Positions 37,654 through 46,119 of a DNA stretch of 64,000 nucleotides are shown piece by piece. The notes beneath the pieces are model-generated. The model was not told the origin of the DNA, made no database searches, and saw only the letters and a program-made list of their open reading frames with translations. The position numbers were made by a program, and so were the translations under genes. The stretch is from contig NZ_AOFQ01000032.1 of the NCBI RefSeq assembly GCF_000495915.1, positions 1-64,000 of the forward strand, written 5' to 3'. Position 1 is the stretch's first letter; every line of letters starts with the position of its first letter. This stretch comes from Stutzerimonas chloritidismutans AW-1 (GTDB taxonomy: Bacteria > Pseudomonadota > Gammaproteobacteria > Pseudomonadales > Pseudomonadaceae).

Positions 37654-37847
37654 GCAGGCCTCAATAGGCAGAACGGCAGCGGAGGATAATGCGACTGGCC
37701 ACGTCGGCGAAAGAGCTTGCTCGTATGACCGAGATCCACGTCCTGATAGACAAGTGTGTCAGCGCGTGATGGCCGTCCCATGCAGATGCTGGCTGCTCTG
37801 ACTGCTCCTGCGGATAATGTCGCACCCAATTGAAAGGACGCATGGTT

Positions 37848-38495
37848 ATGCAATATCTCGGGCTTGCGATCGTGATCGCACTGCTGGCTGTGATCGTATT
37901 GCTGGTCGCGCTGCGCTTGCTACTGGGGGGGCACTGGCTGATGGGATGGTTGCGCGGGACTTGCGGCTTTTTGGTCCTGCTGTTCGCCGGATTGATTGGC
38001 CTGATTGGCTACGACGTCAGCACCTACGCTGCGCTGCCTGACAAGAAGCCGCTGGTCACTGTGAGTTTCCATGCCCAGGGTCCGCAGCGTTACGAAGTCA
38101 GCCTGGAACAGGGCAACGAGACGCGAACGGTGATGCTGGAAGGCGATCTATGGCAGCTCGATCTCCATCTGCTTCGCTGGAAGAGCCTGGCTGAGCTGAT
38201 AGGTCTGGAGTCAGGGTATCGACTGGAGCGGCTTTCCGGGCGATATCTCGCCGTGGAGCAACAGAACCTCGCCCGCCATGGTCGCGTTGTACTGAGCGAG
38301 AACCTTCTGGGCGTGGATATATGGGATGCGCTTCAGCTCGAGCGCCGCGATCTGCACTTCCTTGAACCGCAAGTGCTTCGTGTCGAGTACATGCCAATCG
38401 CCGATGGGGCCGTCTATGCCGTGGAACTGGCGCCTACGGGGCTACTAGCGAAACCGGTGAATGCCGCTGCGACCGAGGCACTGAAGAACTGGTAA
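37848..38495 (+). CDS. conserved membrane-anchored protein of unknown function
   Basis: About 215 residues with two N-terminal hydrophobic helices (MQYLGLAIVIALLAVIVLLVALRLLLGG and GFLVLLFAGLIGLIGYDV). A soluble, beta-rich domain of about 145 residues follows and is probably periplasmic. It has no recognised catalytic motif. ATG 37848 has AAAGGA nine bases upstream; ATG 37842 is only three bases from it. An intrinsic terminator follows directly. Confidence 0.75.
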   Translation: MQYLGLAIVIALLAVIVLLVALRLLLGGHWLMGWLRGTCGFLVLLFAGLIGLIGYDVSTYAALPDKKPLVTVSFHAQGPQRYEVSLEQGNETRTVMLEGDLWQLDLHLLRWKSLAELIGLESGYRLERLSGRYLAVEQQNLARHGRVVLSENLLGVDIWDALQLERRDLHFLEPQVLRVEYMPIADGAVYAVELAPTGLLAKPVNAAATEALKNW

Positions 38496-38507
38496 GCGTG
38501 GGCAAAC

Positions 38508-38537
38508 AAAAAAGGGAGCCGCTTGGCTCCCTTTTTT
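38508..38537. terminator. bidirectional intrinsic terminator
   Basis: Stem GGGAGCC / GGCTCCC with a GCTT loop is flanked by A6 and T6 tracts. It serves the membrane protein gene on the left and the SDR gene on the right. Confidence 0.93.
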
Positions 38538-38550
38538 GTGCGGCGAACGA

Positions 38551-39318
38551 TCAGGCCAGATAGCCACCGTCGACGTTCAGTGACACACCGGTGGTGTAGC
38601 TGGACGCGTCGCTGGCCAAGTAGAGCACCGCACCGGCCATTTCGCTCGGCTGGGCGACCCTGCTCAACGGGATGTGCTGCAGTGCCATCTCCAGGATGGA
38701 CTCGTTCTTGACCAGCGCTGAGGCGAATTTGGTATCGGTCAGGCCTGGGAGCAGCGCATTGCAGCGAATACCGAACTGCGCGCATTCCTTGGCGAAGGCC
38801 TTGGTCATGTTTATCACGGCGCCCTTGGTGATCGAGTAGATGCCCTGGAAGTTGCCGGGTGTCACACCGTTGATGGAAGCGACGTTGATGATGCTGCCGC
38901 CGCCGTGTTCGCGCATCAGCTTGCCGGCTTCGATGGACATGTAGAAGTAGCCGCGGATATTCACGTCGACGGTTTTCTGGAAGGCCGAAACATCGGTATC
39001 CAGCACGTGGCAGAACTGGGGATTGGTCGCCGCATTGTTGACCAGAATATCGAGGCGGCCGAACTGTTCGCGGATCTGGGCAAACACTGACTGGATCTGT
39101 TCCATCTCGCCGATGTGACAGGCGACCGGGGTGGCCTTGCCGCCTTCAGCGATGATCGCGTCGGCTACCGCCTGGCAGCCTTCGATCTTGCGGCTGGATA
39201 CGATCACATGGGCGCCTTGCTGCGCGAGCAGTTTGGCGATGGCTTCGCCGATACCGCGGCTGGCGCCGGAAACGAAGGCGATCTTGCCGTCTAGGTCGAA
39301 CAGGGTTGTCTTGGACAT
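38551..39318 (-). CDS. short-chain dehydrogenase/reductase (SDR)
   Basis: A 255-residue classical SDR with SGASRGIG, NNAATNP, catalytic S148, Y161 and K165 (YSITK), and the C-terminal GVSLNVDGGYLA. Arginine after beta-2 (SSRK) suggests NADP(H). It lies 55 bases after the APH-fold phosphotransferase on the same strand. This pairing recurs in Pseudomonas and suggests a shared lipid or acyl-CoA pathway, but the substrate is unknown. Confidence 0.88.
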   Translation of the reverse strand: MSKTTLFDLDGKIAFVSGASRGIGEAIAKLLAQQGAHVIVSSRKIEGCQAVADAIIAEGGKATPVACHIGEMEQIQSVFAQIREQFGRLDILVNNAATNPQFCHVLDTDVSAFQKTVDVNIRGYFYMSIEAGKLMREHGGGSIINVASINGVTPGNFQGIYSITKGAVINMTKAFAKECAQFGIRCNALLPGLTDTKFASALVKNESILEMALQHIPLSRVAQPSEMAGAVLYLASDASSYTTGVSLNVDGGYLA

Positions 39319-39373
39319 GGTCGTTCCTCTTTTCTTGTTCGGTCCTGTGGCGTGCCACAGGGTTTGGATAGCT

Positions 39374-40441
39374 TCAGAGCGTCGATTGCCCGATCACTTG
39401 CAGCGCCTTGTGTTCGAGCAACTTGTTCATGTGGATGAATGAGGCGAAACGCTGGTCCTGGGTCTGACCGTGATAGAAGCGGTAGTAGATCTGCTGAACG
39501 ATTCCAGCCAGGCGAAATAGGCCATAGGTGTAGTAGAAATCGATGCAGGGAATCTCGATCCCGGCTCGTTGCGCGTAGTAATCGACGAAGCCCTGCCGGG
39601 TATGCATGCCGGGCAGATGACTCGGTTGGCGACGCATTGCCTGCATTGGCTGGGGATCAGCGGCTTCGATCCAGTAGGCCAGCGTATTGCCCAGATCCAT
39701 CAGCGGATCGCCGATGGTGGTCATTTCCCAGTCCAGTACGCCGATGATCTCCATCGGGTTATCCGGGTTGAGGATGACGTTGTCGAAACGGTAGTCGTTG
39801 TGAATGATTCCCGGCTTAGGGTGATCCGCCGGCATCTTGTCCTTCAGCCAGGCCTTCACCGCCTCCCAGGCGGGCGCATCGGGAGTGATGGCGCGTTCGT
39901 AGCGCTCGCTCCAACCCTCGATCTGGCGCTTCACGTAGCCTTCCGGCTTGCCCAGGTCGCCGAGGCCGCAGGCCTGATAGTCGACATTGTGCAAGTCGAC
40001 GAACTTGTCGATGAAGCTCTCGCAAAGGGCACGGGTCTGGCCTTCATCGAGGCTCAGTTCCGGCGGCAGCTCCGAGCGCAGGATGATGCCGTTGACGCGC
40101 TCCATCACGTAGAACTCCGCGCCTATCACTGAATCATCGGTGCAGTACATGTACGCCTTCGGGCAGTAGGGAAAGCCTTCGTTGAGCTGATTGAGAATGC
40201 GAAATTCGCGGCCCATGTCGTGGGCTGATTTGGCTTTGTGTCCGAAGGGAGGGCGGCGCAAGACCAGATCGCGATCGGGGTACTGCAGCAGGTAGGTCAG
40301 ATTCGATGCGCCGCCGGGAAACTGGGAAATCTGCGGTGTACCGTTCAGGCCAGGGATATGCGCCTTCAAGTATTGGTCGATGATATCGACCGGCAATTCC
40401 TCGCCTGCACGGACGCGGGTGGTTTGATCTGTAAGCGCCAT
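39374..40441 (-). CDS. phosphotransferase family protein (APH fold, ACAD10/11-like)
   Basis: A 355-residue protein of the aminoglycoside-phosphotransferase/choline-kinase fold. Catalytic loop HNDYRFDNVIL and metal-binding LDWEMTTIGDPLMDLG are intact, as is the GGASNLTYLL nucleotide loop. Relatives form the kinase domain of ACAD10/11, which phosphorylates 4-hydroxyacyl-CoA. A role in hydroxy-fatty-acid breakdown fits the neighbouring SDR and SCP2 genes but is inferred. It is not likely to confer antibiotic resistance. Confidence 0.85.
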   Translation of the reverse strand: MALTDQTTRVRAGEELPVDIIDQYLKAHIPGLNGTPQISQFPGGASNLTYLLQYPDRDLVLRRPPFGHKAKSAHDMGREFRILNQLNEGFPYCPKAYMYCTDDSVIGAEFYVMERVNGIILRSELPPELSLDEGQTRALCESFIDKFVDLHNVDYQACGLGDLGKPEGYVKRQIEGWSERYERAITPDAPAWEAVKAWLKDKMPADHPKPGIIHNDYRFDNVILNPDNPMEIIGVLDWEMTTIGDPLMDLGNTLAYWIEAADPQPMQAMRRQPSHLPGMHTRQGFVDYYAQRAGIEIPCIDFYYTYGLFRLAGIVQQIYYRFYHGQTQDQRFASFIHMNKLLEHKALQVIGQSTL

Positions 40442-40659
40442 TGTTATCCCTTCTACTTATGTTCGGTGCCCAAGATGATTCAGTAATCTAATGCTCGAGG
40501 TCGCGTAGACCAAGCGATGCGCGCTGTTATTGGCCGGAGTGTTGCTGGTTAATCAAGCTCCCTGATTCGTCCGCGTATGAATCGCTGGATCGGGTAGGAG
40601 GCGGCCTCACGGCCGCCGTCCTCCCACACCACCGTGCGTACGGTTCCGTACACGGCGGT

Positions 40660-42042
40660 TCAGGCCATGCGGTTAAGCCGATTGATCGTATCCAGTATCG
40701 AGACCAGTCCAAGTCTGTCCCATAGCTTCTTCGGCAGCGCCTGATTCATATGCGGCGCTCCTGAGTTCCACCACGGGCCTCGGCCATTGAAGGCCGACTT
40801 GCAGGCACGCTCCTCGCTCAATCCCAGGCGCATCAGGTTGCGCGCCCTCGTAGAGGGCTGCTTCCATTGCCGCCAGATGACACAGCGAAGTTTGTGCCTG
40901 ACCCAGCCATCCAGCTCTTCCAGTGGACGCTTGCTCTGGCTGAGCTTGAAGTAGCCTGCCCAGCCTCGCAGCACCGGGTTTACCCGCTCGATGACATTCG
41001 CCATCTTGTGGCCCCGCACCCCTCGCAGCAGTTCCCTGAGACGGTCGCGCACACGGCGCAGGCTCATGGTTGCCACTCGCAGTCTAGGCAGCGAGTGCCA
41101 ACTCATCCCATACCCCAGGTAGTCGCATTTCCACGACCCAGCCACGCGACTCTTGTCCCGATTCAGTCTCAGTTTCAGACGGTGATTCAGGAACCGCTCG
41201 ACACTGGCCAGCACTCGTTCGCCAGCACGCGGACTACGGACATAAATGTTCGCGTCATCGGCATAGCGCACGAAGCGATGGCCTCGCCGCTCCAACTCAC
41301 GGTCGAGTTCATCGAGCAGGATGTTCGACAGCAGCGGCGAAAGCGGGCCGCCTTGCGGCGCCCCCTCCTGCCGATGGCTGACAACCCCGTCCGACATGAC
41401 GCCCGCTTCGAGGTAACGGCGGATGAGTCTGAGCACCTGTTTGTCTTCGACATGGCGCTCAACACAGAACATCAGGATGTCGTGGTTGACCCGATCAAAG
41501 AACTTCTCCAGATCGAGTTCCACGCAACACCTATGACCCGCCGCCACATGGGTGCGGGCCATCTCGACAGCCTGGTGAGCGCTTCTGCCCGGACGGAAGC
41601 CGTAGCTATAGTCCGAGAACAGCGGATCGAAGATCGGCGTGAGCTGTTGCAGCAGGGCTTGCTGGATCAGGCGATCCACGACACTGGGAATGCCCAGTTG
41701 CCGCATACCGCCCTGCGGTTTGGGAATTTCGACCGCCCGCACTGCCTGGGGATGGTATTCACCTGCCAGCAGCCTGACCTTCAGGATGGGCCAATACTGT
41801 TTCACGTAGCCTGCCAAGTCGGCGACCGTCATGCCATCGGCACCCGGCGCCCCCTTGTTGCTGACCACGCGCTGATACGCACGCTTGAGATTCGCCGGTG
41901 CAAGCACCCGCTCCATCAGCGTGTCCGGCTCCGCGTTCATCCACGTCACCGACGCCGCCGATACCTCTGCGCTGTCAGGCGTCATCCTCGGCCTCTGGCC
42001 GGGACTCGGGGTGACAGTCTTCTCTTGGAGAAATTTCTGCAT
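40660..42042 (-). CDS. ltrA: group II intron reverse transcriptase/maturase
   Basis: About 460 residues if it starts at 42042 (MQKFLQEKTV); the frame stays open to 42180. The reverse transcriptase has NKGAPGADGMTV (RT0/1), SYGFRPGRSAHQA, LDLEKFFDRVNHD, EGAPQGGPLSPLLSN and the catalytic FVRYADDANIYV. A maturase (GIIM/domain X) segment near the end reads NPVLRGWAGYFK and W-RHKLRCVIW. No HNH endonuclease is present, as in class C introns. The stop codon is at the edge of domain V. All catalytic motifs are intact, so the element may be active. Confidence 0.93.
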   Translation of the reverse strand: MQKFLQEKTVTPSPGQRPRMTPDSAEVSAASVTWMNAEPDTLMERVLAPANLKRAYQRVVSNKGAPGADGMTVADLAGYVKQYWPILKVRLLAGEYHPQAVRAVEIPKPQGGMRQLGIPSVVDRLIQQALLQQLTPIFDPLFSDYSYGFRPGRSAHQAVEMARTHVAAGHRCCVELDLEKFFDRVNHDILMFCVERHVEDKQVLRLIRRYLEAGVMSDGVVSHRQEGAPQGGPLSPLLSNILLDELDRELERRGHRFVRYADDANIYVRSPRAGERVLASVERFLNHRLKLRLNRDKSRVAGSWKCDYLGYGMSWHSLPRLRVATMSLRRVRDRLRELLRGVRGHKMANVIERVNPVLRGWAGYFKLSQSKRPLEELDGWVRHKLRCVIWRQWKQPSTRARNLMRLGLSEERACKSAFNGRGPWWNSGAPHMNQALPKKLWDRLGLVSILDTINRLNRMA

Positions 42043-42511
42043 TTCGGTTATCGACGAGACGCTGACGCCTACTGGCGGCATGACCTGTTCGGCCCTTGAT
42101 GGCGTGGTTGACCGCCACTTACTACGGCCTCGGCTGACTTCTGCACGCCCATCCCGTCGCCTCTCGACAATCGGTAGCACAATGGCAAGCGTACAGATCT
42201 CCCAGGGTAATTCGCGCGACCTTCCTGCTTATGCCTGTCGGATCTACGTCGCAGCGTTCCGTGCAAGTATCGGGCTTTGGCGATTATGGCCACCTCACCC
42301 CGCTGCGCCGCCTCATCCGCTTCCTGTTCGTCAGGCCAGCATTTTGCCTCGGGCTTCCTTCAGATTCGCAGTCGCCCGCGACACCCTTGCCTTCAGCTAA
42401 CACTTCCCCTTGCCGGGTGTGTAGAGGACTTTCACCTCCAAGTCGCCAGGCTCACCACCACAGTGAACCCGACAGCGCCAGTCACGGCGCTACGCGCCAT
42501 GCCTGGCGCAC
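42043..42511 (-). ncRNA. group II intron ribozyme domains I-IV upstream part
   Basis: This 469-base stretch has no credible gene. It holds the 5' ribozyme part of the intron, read on the minus strand from GTGCGCC, including several GC hairpins (CCAGGCATGGCGCG-type 5' stem). Frames on both strands here are short and without family features. Confidence 0.75.
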
Positions 42512-42514
42512 CAT

Positions 42515-42542
42515 AAAAAAACCGAAGTCTGAGACTTCGGTT
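42515..42542 (-). terminator. intrinsic terminator of the SCP2 gene and intron target
   Basis: Perfect 10-bp stem AACCGAAGTC / GACTTCGGTT with a 3-nt loop (42520-42542), followed on the minus strand by T7. The intron starts four bases beyond the T-tract. Confidence 0.95.
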
Positions 42543-42571
42543 CCTTTGCATCTCAGCAATCAGCTTTCGCC

Positions 42572-42886
42572 TCAGGCTGGAAACAGTTCGCTGAGCTTCA
42601 TGGCCAGCATCATGTCGCCTTCGGCGCGCAGCTTGCCGGCCATGAAGGCCTGCATGCCGTCGGTTTCGCCGCTGACGATGCCCTGCATGGTTTCGCTGTC
42701 CATGATCAGAGTGACGTTGGCGTCGCTGGAATCGCCCTGCTGCAGATCGCAGGTGCCATCCTTGACCACCAGGTAGTAGTTTTCGGCATCAGTGATGTTG
42801 AACTGGAAGACCAGATCCAGGCCGGCAGCGGCGCTGGGGTTGAACTTCGACTGCATGCCTTTGAAAGTCTCGGCGACGTTGCTCAT
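42572..42886 (-). CDS. SCP2 sterol-binding-domain protein
   Basis: A 104-residue single-domain protein (MSNVAETFKGMQSKFNPSAAAGLDLVFQFNITD…GDMMLAMKLSELF) of the SCP-2 lipid-carrier family. It presents a hydrophobic pocket for acyl chains or acyl-CoA and is cytoplasmic. The conserved C-terminal GKLRAEGDMMLAMKL is intact. The start MSNV at 42886 follows AAGGAAA. The group II intron separates it from the phosphotransferase gene with which it probably once shared a transcription unit or neighbourhood. Confidence 0.9.
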   Translation of the reverse strand: MSNVAETFKGMQSKFNPSAAAGLDLVFQFNITDAENYYLVVKDGTCDLQQGDSSDANVTLIMDSETMQGIVSGETDGMQAFMAGKLRAEGDMMLAMKLSELFPA

Positions 42887-42945
42887 GAGGGTTTCCTTTT
42901 TGGTCGTTATGGGTACACGCAGCTTTTGGCCGCTTGGGGCTGGGC

Positions 42946-43644
42946 TCATCTATGGGTGACGAGCTCCGGATTCTTCAGGAGTTGCAGGTGCGCATGGCTG
43001 TTGAACGAAGCCAGTGCGACATCCCGATCACGAAATTTCAACAGGCTGAGCGAGGTGTTGACGATCTGCCAGTTCATCTCGAACGCCTTGATCGGCGGCA
43101 CGCCTATGATCAGTTGCAGCAGCGCGGTGATAGTTCCACCGGAGGTGAAGATGGCGATACGGTCGCGTTTGCCGGCTTGATCGAGAACGCGCTCCAGGCC
43201 ACCACGTACACGGTCGAGAAAGTGCTGCCAGCTCTCCAGTTCGTCCTTCTCATGCTCACCGGATATCCAGCGATGCACTACATGGGTGAACAGGCGCTGA
43301 AAGTCGGCACGATGATCGGCGGCGTTGCGCAGGATGTGCATCGCATTGGGCTCCACCTGGAGCAGGTCGGGAAGATGCGCGCGGATAACCGCATCGGCGT
43401 GAAACTCATTGAAGGCAGCATCGACTTCAAGCTCAGGCTGAGCGCCTAGCCTCGCCAGCGTGGCGCGGGCGGTATTCTGCTGGCGATCCAGCTCGCCGCT
43501 CAGGCATCTATCGAAAGACACATCGAGCTGCGCCAGGTAGTCACCCAAGGCTTCGGACTGGCGATATCCCAGCGGGGACAGCACGTCGTAGTTTTCTGCG
43601 CCGAAAGACGCCTGACCATGCCTGATCAGGTAGATACTGCCCAT
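42946..43644 (-). CDS. histidine phosphatase family protein (phosphoglycerate-mutase-like)
   Basis: A 232-residue protein with the phosphohistidine motif IYLIRHGQASFG at the N-terminus and a later conserved region ending AIFTSGGTITALLQ (in place of the usual HG). The second catalytic His normally in a VSHG motif is replaced by SGG, so phosphatase activity may be altered. Substrate unknown. It precedes the SCP2 gene by 59 bases and is divergent from sohB. Confidence 0.85.
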   Translation of the reverse strand: MGSIYLIRHGQASFGAENYDVLSPLGYRQSEALGDYLAQLDVSFDRCLSGELDRQQNTARATLARLGAQPELEVDAAFNEFHADAVIRAHLPDLLQVEPNAMHILRNAADHRADFQRLFTHVVHRWISGEHEKDELESWQHFLDRVRGGLERVLDQAGKRDRIAIFTSGGTITALLQLIIGVPPIKAFEMNWQIVNTSLSLLKFRDRDVALASFNSHAHLQLLKNPELVTHR

Positions 43645-43823
43645 GCTGCTGCTCCGGCCGGCACTGTTTTTCGCGAGGGTAGGGACATCGTTCAGGAGTG
43701 TCAACGATAATTCGAACGTTTGTTTGAATCGCTCGCGCTGGCTCCGCCACAGGCCCGCCGGTATGCTGGCGGCATGCCGCCGAAGGTAGTTTTTCGGCGA
43801 CCGGAACTCATCGAGGGGGATAC

Positions 43824-44846
43824 GTGGAATTTCTTGTCGACTATGCCAGCTTCCTGGCAAAGACCGTCACGTTGGTCGTGGCGATCGTGATCGTGCTCAT
43901 CGCGCTGGCTTCGATGCGGCGGGGACGCAGCAAACAGAGTGGTGGGCACCTCGAGGTGCACAAGCTCAACGAATTCTACAAATCCATGCGTGAGCGCCTG
44001 GAGCAGGCCGTAATGGAGAAGGACGCGTTCAAGGCATTGCGCAAGCGCGAAGCGAAGGCGGCCAAGCAGAACAGGAAGACCGAGTCTCCAGCTCGAGTCT
44101 TCGTTCTCGATTTCGATGGCGATATTCGCGCATCTGCAGTAGACAACCTGCGCCACGAGATCACAGCATTGCTGACCATGGCGACGCCGCAGGATGAGGT
44201 GGTGTTGCGCCTGGAAAGTGGTGGCGGCATGGTCCATGGCTATGGCCTGGCTGCCTCGCAGCTGGTGCGCATTCGTGATGCCGGCGTGCCTCTGACCGTC
44301 TGTGTCGACAAGGTCGCAGCCAGCGGCGGCTACATGATGGCCTGTATCGGCAATCGCATTCTCACCGCACCGTTCGCCATCCTCGGTTCCATTGGCGTGG
44401 TGGCACAGCTGCCGAATGTGCATCGACTGCTGAAGAAGCACGATGTCGATTTCGAAGTGCTGACCGCTGGCGAGTACAAGCGCACGTTGACCGTGTTCGG
44501 CGAGAACACCGAGAAGGGCCGCGAGAAGTTCCAGGAAGACCTGGAGACGACCCACGAGCTGTTCAAGAACTTCGTCGCGCGTTACCGGCAGAACCTGTCG
44601 ATAGATGACGTGGCGACAGGAGAGGTGTGGCTGGGCATTGCCGCGTTGGGCAAGCATCTGGCGGACGAACTCAAGACCAGCGATCAGTATCTCGCCGAGC
44701 GCGCTCAGGAAGCGGAACTGTTCCAGTTGCATTACATACAGAAGAAAAGCCTGCCCGAGCGCTTCGGCATGGCGGCCAGTACGGTTATGGAGCACGGCTT
44801 GCTGAAAGGCTGGAGCCGGCTGAACGAACAACGTTTTTGGCAATGA
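43824..44846 (+). CDS. sohB: inner-membrane serine peptidase SohB
   Basis: A 340-residue protein, GTG start after GAGGGGGA. One N-terminal transmembrane helix (TLVVAIVIVLIALASM) precedes a cytoplasmic or periplasmic coil and a peptidase S49 domain. The nucleophile Ser is in DKVAASGGYMMAC, and the general-base Lys is in GEYKRTLTVFGENT. The SGGG-MVHGYG oxyanion region is intact. Related to signal-peptide peptidase SppA; a role in envelope protein quality control is expected. AcuI/YhdH follows after 13 bases. Confidence 0.94.
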   Translation: MEFLVDYASFLAKTVTLVVAIVIVLIALASMRRGRSKQSGGHLEVHKLNEFYKSMRERLEQAVMEKDAFKALRKREAKAAKQNRKTESPARVFVLDFDGDIRASAVDNLRHEITALLTMATPQDEVVLRLESGGGMVHGYGLAASQLVRIRDAGVPLTVCVDKVAASGGYMMACIGNRILTAPFAILGSIGVVAQLPNVHRLLKKHDVDFEVLTAGEYKRTLTVFGENTEKGREKFQEDLETTHELFKNFVARYRQNLSIDDVATGEVWLGIAALGKHLADELKTSDQYLAERAQEAELFQLHYIQKKSLPERFGMAASTVMEHGLLKGWSRLNEQRFWQ

Positions 44847-44859
44847 CAAGGGGAACCGC

Positions 44860-45852
44860 ATGAGCAGCTTCAAGGCACTACAAGTCAGCGAGACGACCGA
44901 GGGTCGTTTCGAAACCCGTATCGTCGAACGTACTACCGACGAGCTGCCAGCCGGTGAGGTACTCATTCGGGTGCATTACTCCTCGCTGAACTTCAAGGAT
45001 GCGCTATCGGCGAGCGGCAATCGCGGCGTGACCCGCTCATTTCCCCATACGCCAGGCATCGACGCCGCGGGTGTCGTGGCTTCGTCCAGCGTCGGTGAGT
45101 TCGCCGAAGGCGATGAGGTGATTGTCACGGGCTACGACCTGGGCATGAACACCGCCGGTGGCTTCGGCCAGTACATCCGCGTTCCGGCGGCCTGGGTGAT
45201 CAAACGCCCGCAGGGGCTTTCGCTGCGCGAGGCAATGATCCTCGGCACGGCCGGGCTGACCGCGGCCCTCTGCGTCGACAAGCTGGAACAGGCGGGTCTT
45301 GAGCCAGGCGAAGTGCCCGTACTGGTCACCGGCGCGACGGGTGGCGTTGGCTGCATAGCTGTGGCGCTATTGGCCAGTCTTGGCTACAAGGTTGCGGCGG
45401 TCACGGGCAAGGCTGATCAGGCGGACTTCCTTACTCGCCTGGGGGCTAGTCAGATCGTCGAGCGCGCCGCACTGCAGGCTGGTGTGGAGAAGGCGTTGCT
45501 CAAGGAACAATGGGGCGGGGCGGTGGACACCGTTGGCGGAGACATCCTGTTCAACGTGGTGAAGTCGCTACAGCGAGGTGCCAGCGTGGCCTGTTGCGGG
45601 CTTACCGCCGGGACGCATTTCCAGGCCAGTGTGCTGCCGTTCATTCTTCGCGGCGTGAATCTGCTGGGTGTTGATTCGGTGGAGATCCCGCTGGTAGTCA
45701 AGGCTTCCATGTGGGACAAGCTATCGCTGCAGTGGAAGCTGGCCAATCTGGACGACCTCTCGCAGGAGGTCGGGCTGGAGGAGTTACCGACGGCGATCGA
45801 GCGCATTCTGGCCGGCGGCCAGGTGGGTCGAGTGCTGGTCCGCGTGGACTGA
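44860..45852 (+). CDS. acrylyl-CoA reductase family zinc-less MDR oxidoreductase (AcuI/YhdH)
   Basis: A 330-residue medium-chain dehydrogenase. Its start (MSSFKALQVSETTEGRFETRIVERTTDELPAGEVLIRVHYSSLNFKDALSASG) and PGIDAAGVV are typical of YhdH/AcuI, which reduces acryloyl-CoA to propionyl-CoA with NADPH. The nucleotide motif is VTGATGGVGCIAVALLASLGY. No zinc-ligand cysteines are present. It lies 13 bases after sohB, so likely cotranscribed. Confidence 0.88.
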   Translation: MSSFKALQVSETTEGRFETRIVERTTDELPAGEVLIRVHYSSLNFKDALSASGNRGVTRSFPHTPGIDAAGVVASSSVGEFAEGDEVIVTGYDLGMNTAGGFGQYIRVPAAWVIKRPQGLSLREAMILGTAGLTAALCVDKLEQAGLEPGEVPVLVTGATGGVGCIAVALLASLGYKVAAVTGKADQADFLTRLGASQIVERAALQAGVEKALLKEQWGGAVDTVGGDILFNVVKSLQRGASVACCGLTAGTHFQASVLPFILRGVNLLGVDSVEIPLVVKASMWDKLSLQWKLANLDDLSQEVGLEELPTAIERILAGGQVGRVLVRVD

Positions 45853-45957
45853 ATTCCACGTGCCGGCTTATCGCCGCGATAGTGGCAATGAATTTCCTCG
45901 GTAGGGTTAATTGGCGGAATATAGCGCCACTCCTGATCGCAACCGAGGAAATGGTTC

Positions 45958-46059
45958 ATGAAGAAGCTTGCCGAAAAGATCAAACAGATCGCAGCCGGAA
46001 AAAAGGCCGATGTAGTTACCACGCCGGTCGAACACCCCAACTTCTGGATGTATCAATGA
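45958..46059 (+). CDS. 33-residue basic small protein, own RBS and terminator
   Basis: Short frame ATG 45958 to TGA 46059, with GAGGAA seven bases upstream and an intrinsic terminator starting within ten bases of its stop. The N-terminal half (MKKLAEKIKQIAAGKK) can form a lysine-rich amphipathic helix. The C-terminal half ends with aromatics (HPNFWMYQ). It is 105 bases after the reductase gene and could be a third cistron or a separate small mRNA. No family recognised. The tight ribosome-site/stop/terminator arrangement is the evidence that it is a gene. Confidence 0.65.
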   Translation: MKKLAEKIKQIAAGKKADVVTTPVEHPNFWMYQ

Positions 46060-46062
46060 AGC

Positions 46063-46096
46063 AATGAAAAGCCCGCCAATAGGCGGGCTTTTCATT
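46063..46096. terminator. bidirectional intrinsic terminator
   Basis: Stem GAAAAGCCCGCC / GGCGGGCTTTTC (46066-46077, 46082-46093) with an AATA loop. The terminal T/A pairs give a U-tract on both strands. Ends the 33-codon gene and the opposing cysI-DUF934 unit. Confidence 0.92.
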
Positions 46097-46119
46097 TGTC
46101 GCAATCGACCGGGCTGGTA

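Larger units (their letters stand above)
40589..42511 (-). mobile_element. group IIC intron (about 1.92 kb)
   Basis: On the minus strand the 5' end reads GTGCGCCAGGCATGGCGCG, the consensus GUGCG start, directly after the T-tract of an intrinsic terminator plus ATG. The ribozyme domains lie at 42043-42511, with the characteristic TTGGAGGTGAAAGTCC. Domain V lies near 40622-40660 (ACCGCCGTGTACGG … GTACGCACGGTGGT). Domain VI is a GGCGGCC-GTGA-GGCCGCC hairpin, and the 3' end is CCTACCCGAT. Insertion behind a terminator hairpin, a small size and an ORF without endonuclease domain are class C traits. Boundaries are inferred from consensus and could shift by a base or two. Confidence 0.88.

Noticed and set aside
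39374-40441. Aminoglycoside resistance phosphotransferase
   Set aside because: The APH fold is of the ACAD10/11-like family in a lipid-type neighbourhood, without resistance-gene features.
40660-42180. Reverse transcriptase as a retron or diversity-generating element
   Set aside because: Maturase domain, GUGCG start, domain V/VI and insertion behind a terminator identify a group IIC intron; no msr/msd, template repeat or variable-repeat gene is present.
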